NCBI RefSeq assembly: GCF_018129985.1 | Contig: NZ_JAFCKT010000005.1 | Location: 62,001-126,000 of the forward strand | Direction of reading: 5' to 3' | Length of the DNA stretch: 64,000 nt | From: Bradyrhizobium sp. SZCCT0148 | GTDB taxonomy: Bacteria > Pseudomonadota > Alphaproteobacteria > Rhizobiales > Xanthobacteraceae | Shown: in pieces, positions 27,059 to 34,980 of the stretch | Position numbering within the stretch: position 1 is the first letter of the stretch | Layout of the letters: each line of letters opens with the position of its first letter | Notes under the pieces: model-generated | The model's input: the letters and a program-made list of their open reading frames with translations, nothing else | Databases searched by the model: none | Told to the model about the DNA's origin: nothing | Made by a program: the position numbers and the translations under genes

Positions 27059-27087
27059 AATTGGTAAGACCAATTTTCCAAAATTGG
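27059..27087. promoter_or_regulatory. Overlapping palindromic operators in divergent promoter
   Basis: AATTGGT-AAG-ACCAATT (27059-27075) is a perfect 7+3+7 palindrome containing TGGTnnnACCA, the consensus of FadR-subfamily GntR operators. A second perfect palindrome, CCAATTTT-CC-AAAATTGG (27070-27087), overlaps it. Both lie between the divergent reductase and GntR genes, so one bound regulator could block both promoters. Confidence 0.75.
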
Positions 27088-27136
27088 CGAGCCCCGGCGT
27101 TTCGAATGCCCGGTGTGACCTTTCGGGAGGACCAGC

Positions 27137-27955
27137 GTGCCGCTGGAAGCTGTGGAGGCGAGACGGCTTTATCGCCAGGTCGCCGATCAATTGCGAAGCC
27201 TGATCGACAGCGGCGAGTACGCGGTCGGCAGCCGCTTGCCGACCGAGCGCGAGCTTGCCGAGCAGCTCAAGATCTCGCGGCCGACGGTGCGCGAAGCCCT
27301 GATCGCGCTCGAGGTCGAGGGCCGCCTGCGTATCCGCGTCGGCTCCGGCATTTATGTGATCGAGCCCGCCGCTCCGGCGATGGCCGTGCCTGCCGCCGCG
27401 GTCATTGAAGGCCCATTCGAGCTGCTGCGAGCCCGCGAATTCCTCGAAAGCGCTATCGCCGAACAGGCCGCGCACGTTGCGACCAGGGGCGATATCGCCC
27501 GCATCGACGCTTCGCTGCTCGCAATGGAGAATGTCGCGCATCCCGGCGAAGCCTCGATGGTGCACGACCGCGCGTTCCACGTCGCGATCGCCGGAAGCCT
27601 CGGCAATGCCGTGCTGGTGCGCGTGGTCGGCGAGCTGTTCGACCAGCGCCTCAATCCCTATTTCGCGCAGCTTGCGCATTATTTCGAAAGTCCGGGCACT
27701 TGGCGTACGGCGCTGGACGAGCATCGCGCCGTGCGCGAGGCGATCGCGGCGCATGATCCGCAAGCCGCGCGCGAGGCGATGCGCGCCCATCTGGTGCGGT
27801 CACAGGAGCGCTTCGCGCAAAATTTCGGCGCCGAGACAGCGGCGACAGCGCCCTCGGTGCGGAGCCGGACGGCGCGCGTGCCGGCAAAGAGACCGAGGCC
27901 GAAACCGGCGTTGAAGAAGAAGCCGGCCGGGAGCGGCAGCACGCGGCGGCGATGA
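27137..27955 (+). CDS. FadR-subfamily GntR regulator of hexuronate genes
   Basis: A 272-residue regulator with an N-terminal winged helix (residues about 10-75, GSRLPTERELAEQLKISRPT) and a C-terminal FCD ligand-binding domain (about 95-225; the helices carry metal-ligand-like Asp and His residues, for example VHDRAFHVAIA). It ends with a basic Lys/Arg/Pro tail. UxuR and ExuR regulators of hexuronate use belong to this group. The GTG start at 27137 follows GGGAGGA. It heads a probable operon with the TRAP genes and is likely autoregulated. Confidence 0.87.
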   Translation: MPLEAVEARRLYRQVADQLRSLIDSGEYAVGSRLPTERELAEQLKISRPTVREALIALEVEGRLRIRVGSGIYVIEPAAPAMAVPAAAVIEGPFELLRAREFLESAIAEQAAHVATRGDIARIDASLLAMENVAHPGEASMVHDRAFHVAIAGSLGNAVLVRVVGELFDQRLNPYFAQLAHYFESPGTWRTALDEHRAVREAIAAHDPQAAREAMRAHLVRSQERFAQNFGAETAATAPSVRSRTARVPAKRPRPKPALKKKPAGSGSTRRR

Positions 27956-28024
27956 GATTGTACGGCCCGCTTCCAATCGGGGCGGATGAACAAGAAGCAG
28001 ACTTGAACGATGGAGGAAAAGTCA

Positions 28025-29002
28025 ATGTTGAAGAAAACGACGATTGCCGCGGTGATGTCCGCCGCCGCGCTGTTGGCCGCCACCCAGGCCGCCATGGCGC
28101 AGACGAAGCTCAAATGGGCCCATGTCTACGAGACCTCGGAGCCGTTCCACACCGCCTCGGTATGGGCCGCGCAGGAGATCGGCAAGCGCACCAACGGGCG
28201 CTACGCGATCGACGTCTATCCGGCTTCGCAGCTCGGCAAGGAGGCCGACATCAACCAGGGCCTGTCGCTCGGCTCGGTCGACATCATCATCTCCGGCTCG
28301 AGCTTCGCGGCCAAGAGCTTCCCGCCGATCGGCGTGACCTATTATCCCTACACCTTCCGCGACGCCGACCATCTGCTCGCCTACACCAAGAGCGACATCT
28401 TCAAGGAGCTCGCCAAGGGCTATGAAGACAAGAGCGGTCACCACATCGTCGCGGTGACCTATTATGGCGTGCGCCAGACATCGTCGAACAAGCCGATCAA
28501 GACCTGCGCCGACATGAAGGGCCTGAAGATCCGCGTGCCCGACGTTCCGGCCTATCTCGCGATGCCGCGCGCCTGCGGAGCCAACACCGCGCCGATCGCG
28601 TTCGCCGAGGTCTATCTCGCGCTCCAGAACGGCACCGTCGAGGCGCAGGAGAACCCGCTGACCACGATCGAAGCCAAGAAGTTTTACGAGGTGCAGAAGC
28701 ACATCGTGCTGACCGGCCACATCGTCGATCACCTCAATACGGTGATTGCCGGCGCATTGTGGAAGAAGCTCTCCGACGAAGACAAGAAGATCTTCACCGA
28801 CGTCGCGCAGGAGGCCGCCGCCAAGGCCACCGGGGAGATTAAGCAGAACGAGGCCAAGCTGGTCGCCTTCTTCAAGGAGAAGGGCCTGACCGTGACCGAG
28901 GTCGACAAGAACGAGTTCCGCGACACAGTGCTGAAGAACGTCGCGTTCGAGACCTTCGGCTATCGCAAGGCCGACTGGGAAAAGATCCAGGCGGTGAAAT
29001 GA
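28025..29002 (+). CDS. TRAP transporter substrate-binding protein (hexuronate locus)
   Basis: A DctP-family periplasmic receptor of 325 residues. The signal peptide MLKKTTIAAVMSAAALLAA ends near AMA-QTK. The mature protein has WAHVYETSEPFHTASVW and the family motif KIRVPDVPAYLAMPRACGANTAPIAFAEVYLAL cut across its hinge, where an Arg salt-bridges the substrate carboxylate. The ATG at 28025 is chosen because GGAGG (28012-28016) precedes it; an earlier ATG at 28010 overlaps that site. Genomic context suggests a hexuronate or related sugar acid. Confidence 0.9.
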   Translation: MLKKTTIAAVMSAAALLAATQAAMAQTKLKWAHVYETSEPFHTASVWAAQEIGKRTNGRYAIDVYPASQLGKEADINQGLSLGSVDIIISGSSFAAKSFPPIGVTYYPYTFRDADHLLAYTKSDIFKELAKGYEDKSGHHIVAVTYYGVRQTSSNKPIKTCADMKGLKIRVPDVPAYLAMPRACGANTAPIAFAEVYLALQNGTVEAQENPLTTIEAKKFYEVQKHIVLTGHIVDHLNTVIAGALWKKLSDEDKKIFTDVAQEAAAKATGEIKQNEAKLVAFFKEKGLTVTEVDKNEFRDTVLKNVAFETFGYRKADWEKIQAVK

Positions 29003-29008
29003 CTGACG

Positions 29009-29132
29009 CTTGCTCCGCTATCAACCCCTCATGGTGAGGAGCGCGGAACGCGCATCTCGACTATGAAGGCCCCGATATCGCCCGGGGCCATCCTTCGAGA
29101 CGCTTGCTTCGCAGAATGAGGAGCGGAGCAAG
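29009..29132 (+). repeat. Repeat/stem-loop between TRAP receptor and membrane genes
   Basis: CTTGCTCCGCT (29009-29019) and AGCGGAGCAAG (29122-29132) are perfect 11-base inverted arms, followed by TTTT. Between them are further arms of the dispersed repeat type (CTCATGGTGAGGAGC, GGCCCCGATATCGCCC, CATCCTTCGAGACGC). It may stabilise the receptor mRNA or reduce readthrough into the membrane subunit genes. Confidence 0.6.
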
Positions 29133-29219
29133 TTTTACGCAGTCAGATCATCTCGCGGTTCCGGGTTCGGCTCTTCGAGCCGCCCCGGAATGACGACCAA
29201 GACGTTCAAGGAGTGCCCC

Positions 29220-29798
29220 ATGTCCACCGCCGAAATACACCGGCAGATCACCGCGGACGAGATTGCCCATACCTTCGAGGAGGAGGCGACGCCGAAGGTC
29301 GATCTCGGCGTCTACGCGTTCGAGGACTGGGTAGCACTTGCGATCTTCTGGGTGATGGCGCTCGCCGTCTTCCTGCAGTTCTTCACCCGCTACGTGCTCA
29401 ACGACAGCTACGCCTGGACCGAGGAGATCGCGACCTATTGCCTGATCGGCGTCGTCTTCATCGGCGCCTCGATGTGCGTGCGGCTGTCGCGGCACATCCA
29501 GGTCGATCTCCTCTACCGCTATCTGCCCCAACCCGTTGGGCGCGTGCTGTCGACGTTGATCGACCTGATCCGGATCGCCTTCTTCGGCTACGCCGTCAAA
29601 CTCGTCTGGGTCTACATCCAGATCATCGGCGACGAGCAGATGACGACGATCAATTTTCCCAAGAACTACGTGTATTACGCCGTGCTGCTCGGCTTCGTGC
29701 TGATGTTCCTGCGTTCGTTGCAGGCAGCACTGCAGCACTGGCGGCAAGGCTACTCGGTCCTGGAACGTCCCGGTGCCTACGACGGATCGGAGTTGTAA
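29220..29798 (+). CDS. TRAP transporter small membrane subunit (DctQ)
   Basis: A 192-residue DctQ-family protein with four membrane helices; the first is LAIFWVMALAVFLQFFTRYV. The family sequence FTRYVLNDSYAWTEEIATY follows at about residues 55-73. It pairs with the large subunit next to it. The ATG at 29220 follows AAGGAG (29208-29213); a Met ten codons upstream lies before that site. A gap of 217 bases separates it from the receptor gene, filled by the inverted repeat. Confidence 0.88.
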   Translation: MSTAEIHRQITADEIAHTFEEEATPKVDLGVYAFEDWVALAIFWVMALAVFLQFFTRYVLNDSYAWTEEIATYCLIGVVFIGASMCVRLSRHIQVDLLYRYLPQPVGRVLSTLIDLIRIAFFGYAVKLVWVYIQIIGDEQMTTINFPKNYVYYAVLLGFVLMFLRSLQAALQHWRQGYSVLERPGAYDGSEL

Positions 29799-29800
29799 TC

Positions 29801-31207
29801 ATGCTGCTGTTGCTCGGAGGCTTTCTCGTCCTGATGCTGCTCGGCGTTCCCGTGGCGATCGCCATGGCCGCGTCGTCGCTGCTCTACATCCTGGTCAGCG
29901 GCGTGACGCCCGACGTCACGCTGGCGCAGCGCATGATCGCCGGTGTCGAGAGCTTTCCGCTGCTCGCCGTGCCATTCTTCATCCTGGCCGGAAACCTCAT
30001 GAACATCGCCGGCGTCACCGGCCGCATCTATAAGTTTGCGGTGGCCTTGGTGGGGTGGATGCGCGGCGGCCTCGGCCACGTCAACATCATCGGCTCGGTG
30101 ATCTTCTCCGGGATGTCCGGCACCGCGATCGCGGACGCCGCCGGTCTCGGCACCATCGAGATCAAGGCGATGAAGGATCACGGCTATTCCACCGAGTTCT
30201 CGGTCGGCGTCACCGCGGCTTCGGCGACGCTGGGGCCGATCATTCCGCCGTCGCTGCCCTTCGTGATCTACGGCATGATGGCCAACGTCTCGATCGGAGC
30301 GCTGTTTCTGGGCGGCGTCATTCCCGGCATCGTGCTGACGCTGTTCATGATGGCGACCGTCACCTACTTCGCGCACAAGAACAAATGGGGCAGCGATACG
30401 CCGTTCTCCTGGCCGCAGCTCGGCTCGGCCGGGCTCGAGATCCTGGTCGTGCTGTCCTTTCCGATGGCGATCTGGCTGATGGTGCTGGCCGGCCTCTCGG
30501 TCAACGTCGCGGTCGTCATCGGCCTCGGCGCCCTGCTGGTGATCGACTGGTATTTCGACTTCTCGGCGGTGATGGCGCTGATGGCGCCGGTCATCCTGAT
30601 CGGCGGCATGACGCTGGGCTGGTTCACGCCGACGGAAGCCGCGGTCGCCGCCGTGATCTGGTCGCTGTTCCTCGGCCTCGTCCGCTACCGCACCATGACT
30701 CTGCAGACAGTCGCCAAGGCGACGTTCGATACCATCGAGACCACGGCCTCGGTGCTGTTCATCGTCACCGCGGCCTCGATCTTCGCCTGGCTGCTGACGG
30801 TGTCGCAGGCAGCGCAGACGCTGTCGGACTGGATGCTCAGCGTCACCCACAACAAATGGGTCTTCCTGGCGCTCGCCAATGTGCTGATCCTGTTCGTCGG
30901 CTGCTTCATCGACACCACCGCGGCGATCACCATCCTGGTGCCGATCCTGCTGCCGATCGTGCTCAAGCTCGGCATCGATCCGATTCATTTCGGCTTGATC
31001 ATGACGCTGAACCTGATGATCGGCCTGCTGCATCCGCCGCTCGGCATGGTGCTGTTCGTGCTCGCCCGCGTCGCAAAGCTCTCGGTCGAGCGCACCACGG
31101 TCGCGATCCTGCCCTGGCTGGTGCCGCTGATGCTGGCGCTGATCGCGATCACCTACATTCCCGAACTCACCCTCTGGCTGCCGAAATACATGGGACTTTC
31201 CAAATGA
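29801..31207 (+). CDS. TRAP transporter large membrane subunit (DctM)
   Basis: A 468-residue DctM-family permease with about 12 membrane helices. It has the family stretches VPFFILAGNLMNIAG, SGMSGTAIADAAGLG and PTEAAVAAVIWSLFLG, and a C-terminal half with GCFIDTTAAI and HPPLGMVLFV. The ATG at 29801 is two bases after the DctQ stop; the longer open frame upstream is the shadow of DctQ. It overlaps the dehydrogenase by four bases. It is slightly longer than average (about 425-430) owing to an insertion around residues 185-250. Confidence 0.92.
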   Translation: MLLLLGGFLVLMLLGVPVAIAMAASSLLYILVSGVTPDVTLAQRMIAGVESFPLLAVPFFILAGNLMNIAGVTGRIYKFAVALVGWMRGGLGHVNIIGSVIFSGMSGTAIADAAGLGTIEIKAMKDHGYSTEFSVGVTAASATLGPIIPPSLPFVIYGMMANVSIGALFLGGVIPGIVLTLFMMATVTYFAHKNKWGSDTPFSWPQLGSAGLEILVVLSFPMAIWLMVLAGLSVNVAVVIGLGALLVIDWYFDFSAVMALMAPVILIGGMTLGWFTPTEAAVAAVIWSLFLGLVRYRTMTLQTVAKATFDTIETTASVLFIVTAASIFAWLLTVSQAAQTLSDWMLSVTHNKWVFLALANVLILFVGCFIDTTAAITILVPILLPIVLKLGIDPIHFGLIMTLNLMIGLLHPPLGMVLFVLARVAKLSVERTTVAILPWLVPLMLALIAITYIPELTLWLPKYMGLSK

Positions 31208-32253
31208 CCTCCACAGCTCTCGCCGCTACCCTGTTCGGGCCCGAAGACCTGCGGATGGTCGAGCATCCGCTCGACAAGCTCGCAGACGGCATGGTGCGAA
31301 TCCGCTTCGGTGCCGGCGGCATCTGCGGCTCGGACATGCATTACTTCCGCCACGCCCGGACCGGCGATTTCGTGGTGAAGTCGCCGCTGGTGCTTGGCCA
31401 CGAGATTTCGGGCGAGGTCGTGGAGATTTTCGGCGCCGCTGCCAGTCTGAAGGTCGGCGACCGCGTCGCCGTCAATCCGTCGCGCTGGTGCGGCCATTGT
31501 GTCGCCTGCCGCGAGGGCCGGCCGAACCTGTGCGAGAACATCTACTTCATGGGCTCGGCCTCGAAGACTCCGCATATGCAGGGCGGCTTTGCCAATTACT
31601 TCGATGCTATCCCCGCGCAGTGCGTGAAGATCCCGGATCATGTCTCCTATCAGGCCGCGGCGCTGGCCGAGCCGCTGGCGGTCTGCCTGCACGCCGTGGC
31701 GCGCGCCGGCAACATCGAGGGCAAGCGCGGTATCATCTTCGGCGCCGGTCCGATCGGGCTTTTGACCATGCTCGCCGCGCGCCGCGCCGGCATGGCCGAC
31801 ATCACGGTCGCCGACATCGCGCCGGCACCGCTGGCGTTTGCGACCCGGCTCGGTGCCTCGCATGTCGAGAACGTCTCGGCCGGCGAGGAGGGTTTGAAGG
31901 CGCAGGCCGCGTCGCGCCCCTACGACGCCGCGTTCGAGGTTTCGGGCACGGCAGCGGGCCTTGCCAGCGCCATCGGCATCGTCAGGCGCGGTGGCGTGGT
32001 GGTGCAGATCGGAAATCTGCCGGGCGGCCAGATCCCGACGCCGTCGAATGCGGTGATGGCCAAGGAGATCGATCTGCGCGGTTCGTTCCGGTTCGGCTTC
32101 GAATTCGCAACGGCCGTGGAGTTGATCTCCAACGGCAGCGTCGACGTGTTGTCGCTGGTCACGGCCGAGCGTCCCCTCTCGACCGCGCCGGATGCCCTGC
32201 GGCTGGCGCTCGACCGCTCGCAGAGCGTCAAGGTCGTGCTGACTGCGAATTGA
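31204..32253 (+). CDS. Zinc alcohol dehydrogenase, L-idonate 5-dehydrogenase-like
   Basis: A medium-chain zinc dehydrogenase of 349 residues. Catalytic zinc ligands Cys41 (GGICGSDMHY) and His66-Glu67 (LGHEISGEV); structural zinc cysteines 96, 99, 102 and 110 (CGHCVACREGRPNLC). The nucleotide-binding GAGPIGLL is at about 180. The sequence resembles idonate/sorbitol-type dehydrogenases, and the operon suggests oxidation of a sugar acid feeding the uxuA reaction. It overlaps the DctM stop (ATGA). Confidence 0.85.
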   Translation: MTSTALAATLFGPEDLRMVEHPLDKLADGMVRIRFGAGGICGSDMHYFRHARTGDFVVKSPLVLGHEISGEVVEIFGAAASLKVGDRVAVNPSRWCGHCVACREGRPNLCENIYFMGSASKTPHMQGGFANYFDAIPAQCVKIPDHVSYQAAALAEPLAVCLHAVARAGNIEGKRGIIFGAGPIGLLTMLAARRAGMADITVADIAPAPLAFATRLGASHVENVSAGEEGLKAQAASRPYDAAFEVSGTAAGLASAIGIVRRGGVVVQIGNLPGGQIPTPSNAVMAKEIDLRGSFRFGFEFATAVELISNGSVDVLSLVTAERPLSTAPDALRLALDRSQSVKVVLTAN

Positions 32254-32266
32254 GTGGAGAGACCAG

Positions 32267-33457
32267 ATGATGCGCGAAGGTTGGCGCTGGTACGGGCCCG
32301 ATGATCCGGTCTCGCTCGACGATGTCAGACAGGCCGGAGCGAGCGACATCGTCTCGGCGCTACATCAGGTGCCGATCGGCGAGGCCTGGACGCGCAGGGC
32401 AGTCGAGGAGCGCAAGAACTTCATCGAGAACGGCCAGCCCGGCCGCTCGCAGCTGACCTGGTCGGTGGTGGAGTCGATTCCGATCCCCGACGACGTCAAG
32501 CGCCTGGGCGGCAAGGCGACGAAGTCGATCGAGGCGTGGATCGCGAGTTTGGAAGCGGTGGCAGCCAGCGGCATCAAGATCATCTGCTACAATTTCATGC
32601 CGGTGGTCGATTGGTGCCGCACTGATCTCGAATGGGAGCTGCCGAACGGCGCCCGCGCCATGCGCTTCGACCATGACCGCTTTGCCGCCTTCGAGTTGCA
32701 TATCCTGAAGCGCCCGGCGGCGGCTCAGGAGTATCCTCCCGAGCAGCAGGCGCGGGCGAAAGCGCTGTTCGAGCAGATGGGCCAGGCCGATATCGACTAT
32801 CTCGTCATGGTCATTGCCAGCGCGCTGCCGGGCTCGACCACCGAGCCGATGACCATCCCGCAGTTCCGCGACCGGCTCGAGTCCTATCGCGACATCACGC
32901 CAAAGATCCTGCGGCAGCATCTTGCCGAGTTTCTCGCGCGCGTGACGCCGGTGGCCGAGCAACTCGGCGTGTCTTTGACGCTGCACCCGGACGATCCGCC
33001 GCGCCCCTTGTTCGGTCTGCCCCGTATTGCTTCCTCGGCCGACGATTATCAGGCGCTGTTCGACGCCGTGCCGTCCAAGGCCAACGGCATCTGCCTGTGC
33101 ACCGGCTCGCTCGGCGTGCGCGCCGAAAACAATCTGCCCGCCATGGCCGAGCGCTTCGGCCCCCGCATCGCCTTCGCCCATCTGCGCGCGACCAAGCGCG
33201 AGGCCGACGGGCTATCGTTCTACGAATCCGATCATCTCGACGGCGACGTCGACATGATCGCGGTGCTCAAGGCGCTTTTGAAGGAGAACGCCAAGCGTTC
33301 GCACGACAAGCAGATCGTCTTCCGTCCCGATCACGGTCATCGCATGCTGGACGATCTCGCCGCGAACAAGCGCACCAACCCCGGCTACACCGCCATCGGC
33401 CGCCTCCGGGGCCTCGCCGAGCTCCGCGGCGCGATCCGCGCGATCGAGCATCGGTGA
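32267..33457 (+). CDS. uxuA: Mannonate dehydratase UxuA
   Basis: UxuA dehydrates D-mannonate to 2-keto-3-deoxygluconate. The protein is 396 residues against 394 in E. coli. The TIM-barrel landmarks are present: CYNFMPVVDWCRTDL, LHPDDPPRPLFGLPRI, CLCTGSLG and FRPDHGHRMLDD, which supply metal ligands. Two adjacent ATG codons (32267 and 32270) follow GGAGAGA. The pairing with a fructuronate-reductase-like gene at the other end of the locus makes the hexuronate assignment coherent. Confidence 0.93.
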   Translation: MMREGWRWYGPDDPVSLDDVRQAGASDIVSALHQVPIGEAWTRRAVEERKNFIENGQPGRSQLTWSVVESIPIPDDVKRLGGKATKSIEAWIASLEAVAASGIKIICYNFMPVVDWCRTDLEWELPNGARAMRFDHDRFAAFELHILKRPAAAQEYPPEQQARAKALFEQMGQADIDYLVMVIASALPGSTTEPMTIPQFRDRLESYRDITPKILRQHLAEFLARVTPVAEQLGVSLTLHPDDPPRPLFGLPRIASSADDYQALFDAVPSKANGICLCTGSLGVRAENNLPAMAERFGPRIAFAHLRATKREADGLSFYESDHLDGDVDMIAVLKALLKENAKRSHDKQIVFRPDHGHRMLDDLAANKRTNPGYTAIGRLRGLAELRGAIRAIEHR

Positions 33458-33760
33458 GGGTCTTCGCCTCTTCCCGCTTGCGTCAGGCTATCCCATATGA
33501 CGCCGAGCGGCAGTTGCGCAAGCGCCTCGTCCTTCGAGATAACCGCTTCGCGGTCTCCTCTGGATGAGGCTATGCTGCATTGGCGCTCGTTGAACCTGAT
33601 GCCGCGCACCGGGTCCTCATCCTGAGGGCGCGCCAACGGCGGGCGTCTCGAAGGATGGCCACAGGCGAGATCGCTGTCATATGCGATTGCTACCCCAGGG
33701 GAGAGGCCGGATTGCATCGCAGATGCAATCCGGGTGAGGGGGACAACCAGCCGCTATAGA
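33458..33760. repeat. Intergenic repeats after uxuA
   Basis: A 303-base gap without genes. It contains ACCGC-TTC-GCGGT (33542-33554), the imperfect palindrome CCTCATCCTGAGG (33615-33627) and GCGTCTCGAAGGATGG (33643-33658). The last is the complement of part of the element at 29090-29103, so the same dispersed repeat family occurs on both sides of the hexuronate locus, in opposite orientation. Confidence 0.65.
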
Positions 33761-34450
33761 TCACCCGATCGCGAAATCGGCTGCCGTCTCGGCGTGAATG
33801 GCCGTGGTGTCGAAGGTCTCGACGGAGGTGTCGTCAGGGCCGACCAGCATCGTGATCTCGGTGCAGCCGAGGATGATGCACTCCGCGCCGGCGGCCACCA
33901 GCGCCGCCATCACTTCACGATAGCGGCGGCGGGACGGATCGGCGACAACCCCAAGGCAAAGCTCGTCGTAGATGATGCGGTTCACGTCGGCGCGCGCCTC
34001 GGTGGGAGGAACTAGCACGTCGAGATCATGCGCGCGCAGCCGGTCGATGTAGAAGTCCTCCTCCATCGTGAATTTGGTGCCGAGCAGCCCGACCCGCCGG
34101 TACCCCTTCGCCCGGATCCGCTGCGCCGTCGCGTCGCCAAGGTGAATGAACGGCACGGTCACGCTGGCGATGATGTCGGGTGCCAATTTGTGCATCGTGT
34201 TCGTGCACAGCACGATCGCCCGTGCGCCGGTGCTTTCGAGACGGCGCGCGACCTCCGCCAGGCTGGCTGCCGCCTCGCTCCAGCGGCCGGCATACTGCAT
34301 CTGCTTGATTTCCTCGAAGTCGTAGGAATACAGCAACAGCGGGGCAGAGTGCAGCTTACCCATGCGATCGCGGACCCGCTCGTTGATCAGCTTGTAATAG
34401 AGCGCCGTGCTCTCCCAGCTCATGCCCCCGATCAGGCCGATGGTTTGCAT
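33761..34450 (-). CDS. Aspartate/glutamate racemase family protein
   Basis: A 229-residue racemase of the aspartate racemase type, using two cysteines as acid and base. N-terminal motif TIGLIGGMSWESTALYY; Cys82 in IVLCTNTMHK and Cys196 in ILGCTEI. The start at 34450 gives that family N terminus; the longer open frame upstream runs into repeat sequence. It may supply or remove D-aspartate or D-glutamate. It is isolated between two repeat-filled gaps. Confidence 0.9.
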   Translation of the reverse strand: MQTIGLIGGMSWESTALYYKLINERVRDRMGKLHSAPLLLYSYDFEEIKQMQYAGRWSEAAASLAEVARRLESTGARAIVLCTNTMHKLAPDIIASVTVPFIHLGDATAQRIRAKGYRRVGLLGTKFTMEEDFYIDRLRAHDLDVLVPPTEARADVNRIIYDELCLGVVADPSRRRYREVMAALVAAGAECIILGCTEITMLVGPDDTSVETFDTTAIHAETAADFAIG

Positions 34451-34980
34451 TCCGGTGTCCTCGTGTGGTCGGCCGGACCTTAAACGAAAACGCCGAAGCC
34501 CGGTAGCCGTCGCTTGGAACAGAGGTCGTGCCCCGGACGCAGCGCTGCTTCCGCGGTGCGCTGCAGAGCCGGGGCCCATGCAGCAAACCCCTGTTGCCTT
34601 GTCCCGGCTCTGCGCAGCAACGCGAAGGGCGTTGCAGCGCGTCCGGGACACGACAGAGACGCGCGAGGCCAAATACTCCGTCGTTGCGAGGAGAGAAGCG
34701 ACGAAGCAATCCAGTGTCTTTGTCGCGGCATGATTCTGGATTGCTTCGACGCAGAGGCCCTCGCAATGACGGGGTCGGAAGAGCCGGGGGCCCGTCTCGC
34801 CGGGGGCTGCCCTCGATCGTTTACCATCATATCATCGCGAATGGGCGGTCGTGCAAACGGCACCGGCGGGCATGACGTCTGCGCAGGCTGCGGGAAGCCT
34901 TTCGATCTTGCGCGCCCTCTCGGCCTGTCCTACGCAGTCTCCGAATAACGACGCATCGCCAGATCCCTGAGGGAGCCGAC
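34451..34980. repeat. Repeat-rich gap with two dispersed palindromic elements
   Basis: Element 1 (about 34526-34654) is bounded by GTGCCCCGGACGC (34528-34540) and GCGTCCGGGACAC (34639-34651), with inner arms CAGAGCCGGGGC and GTCCCGGCTCTG. Element 2 (about 34678-34772) is bounded by CCGTCGTTGCGAGG and CCTCGCAATGACGG, with inner arms GAAGCAATCCAG and CTGGATTGCTTC. Both look like the short palindromic repeats abundant between Bradyrhizobium genes. Short frames here are not genes. Confidence 0.75.

Noticed and set aside
34528..34875. Short plus-strand frames in the repeat-rich gap
   Set aside because: They are made of palindromic repeat sequence and lack ribosome sites.
29003..34980. Repeats considered as a CRISPR array
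   Set aside because: The repeats are few, palindromic, irregularly spaced and of several types, with no uniform spacers or cas genes.
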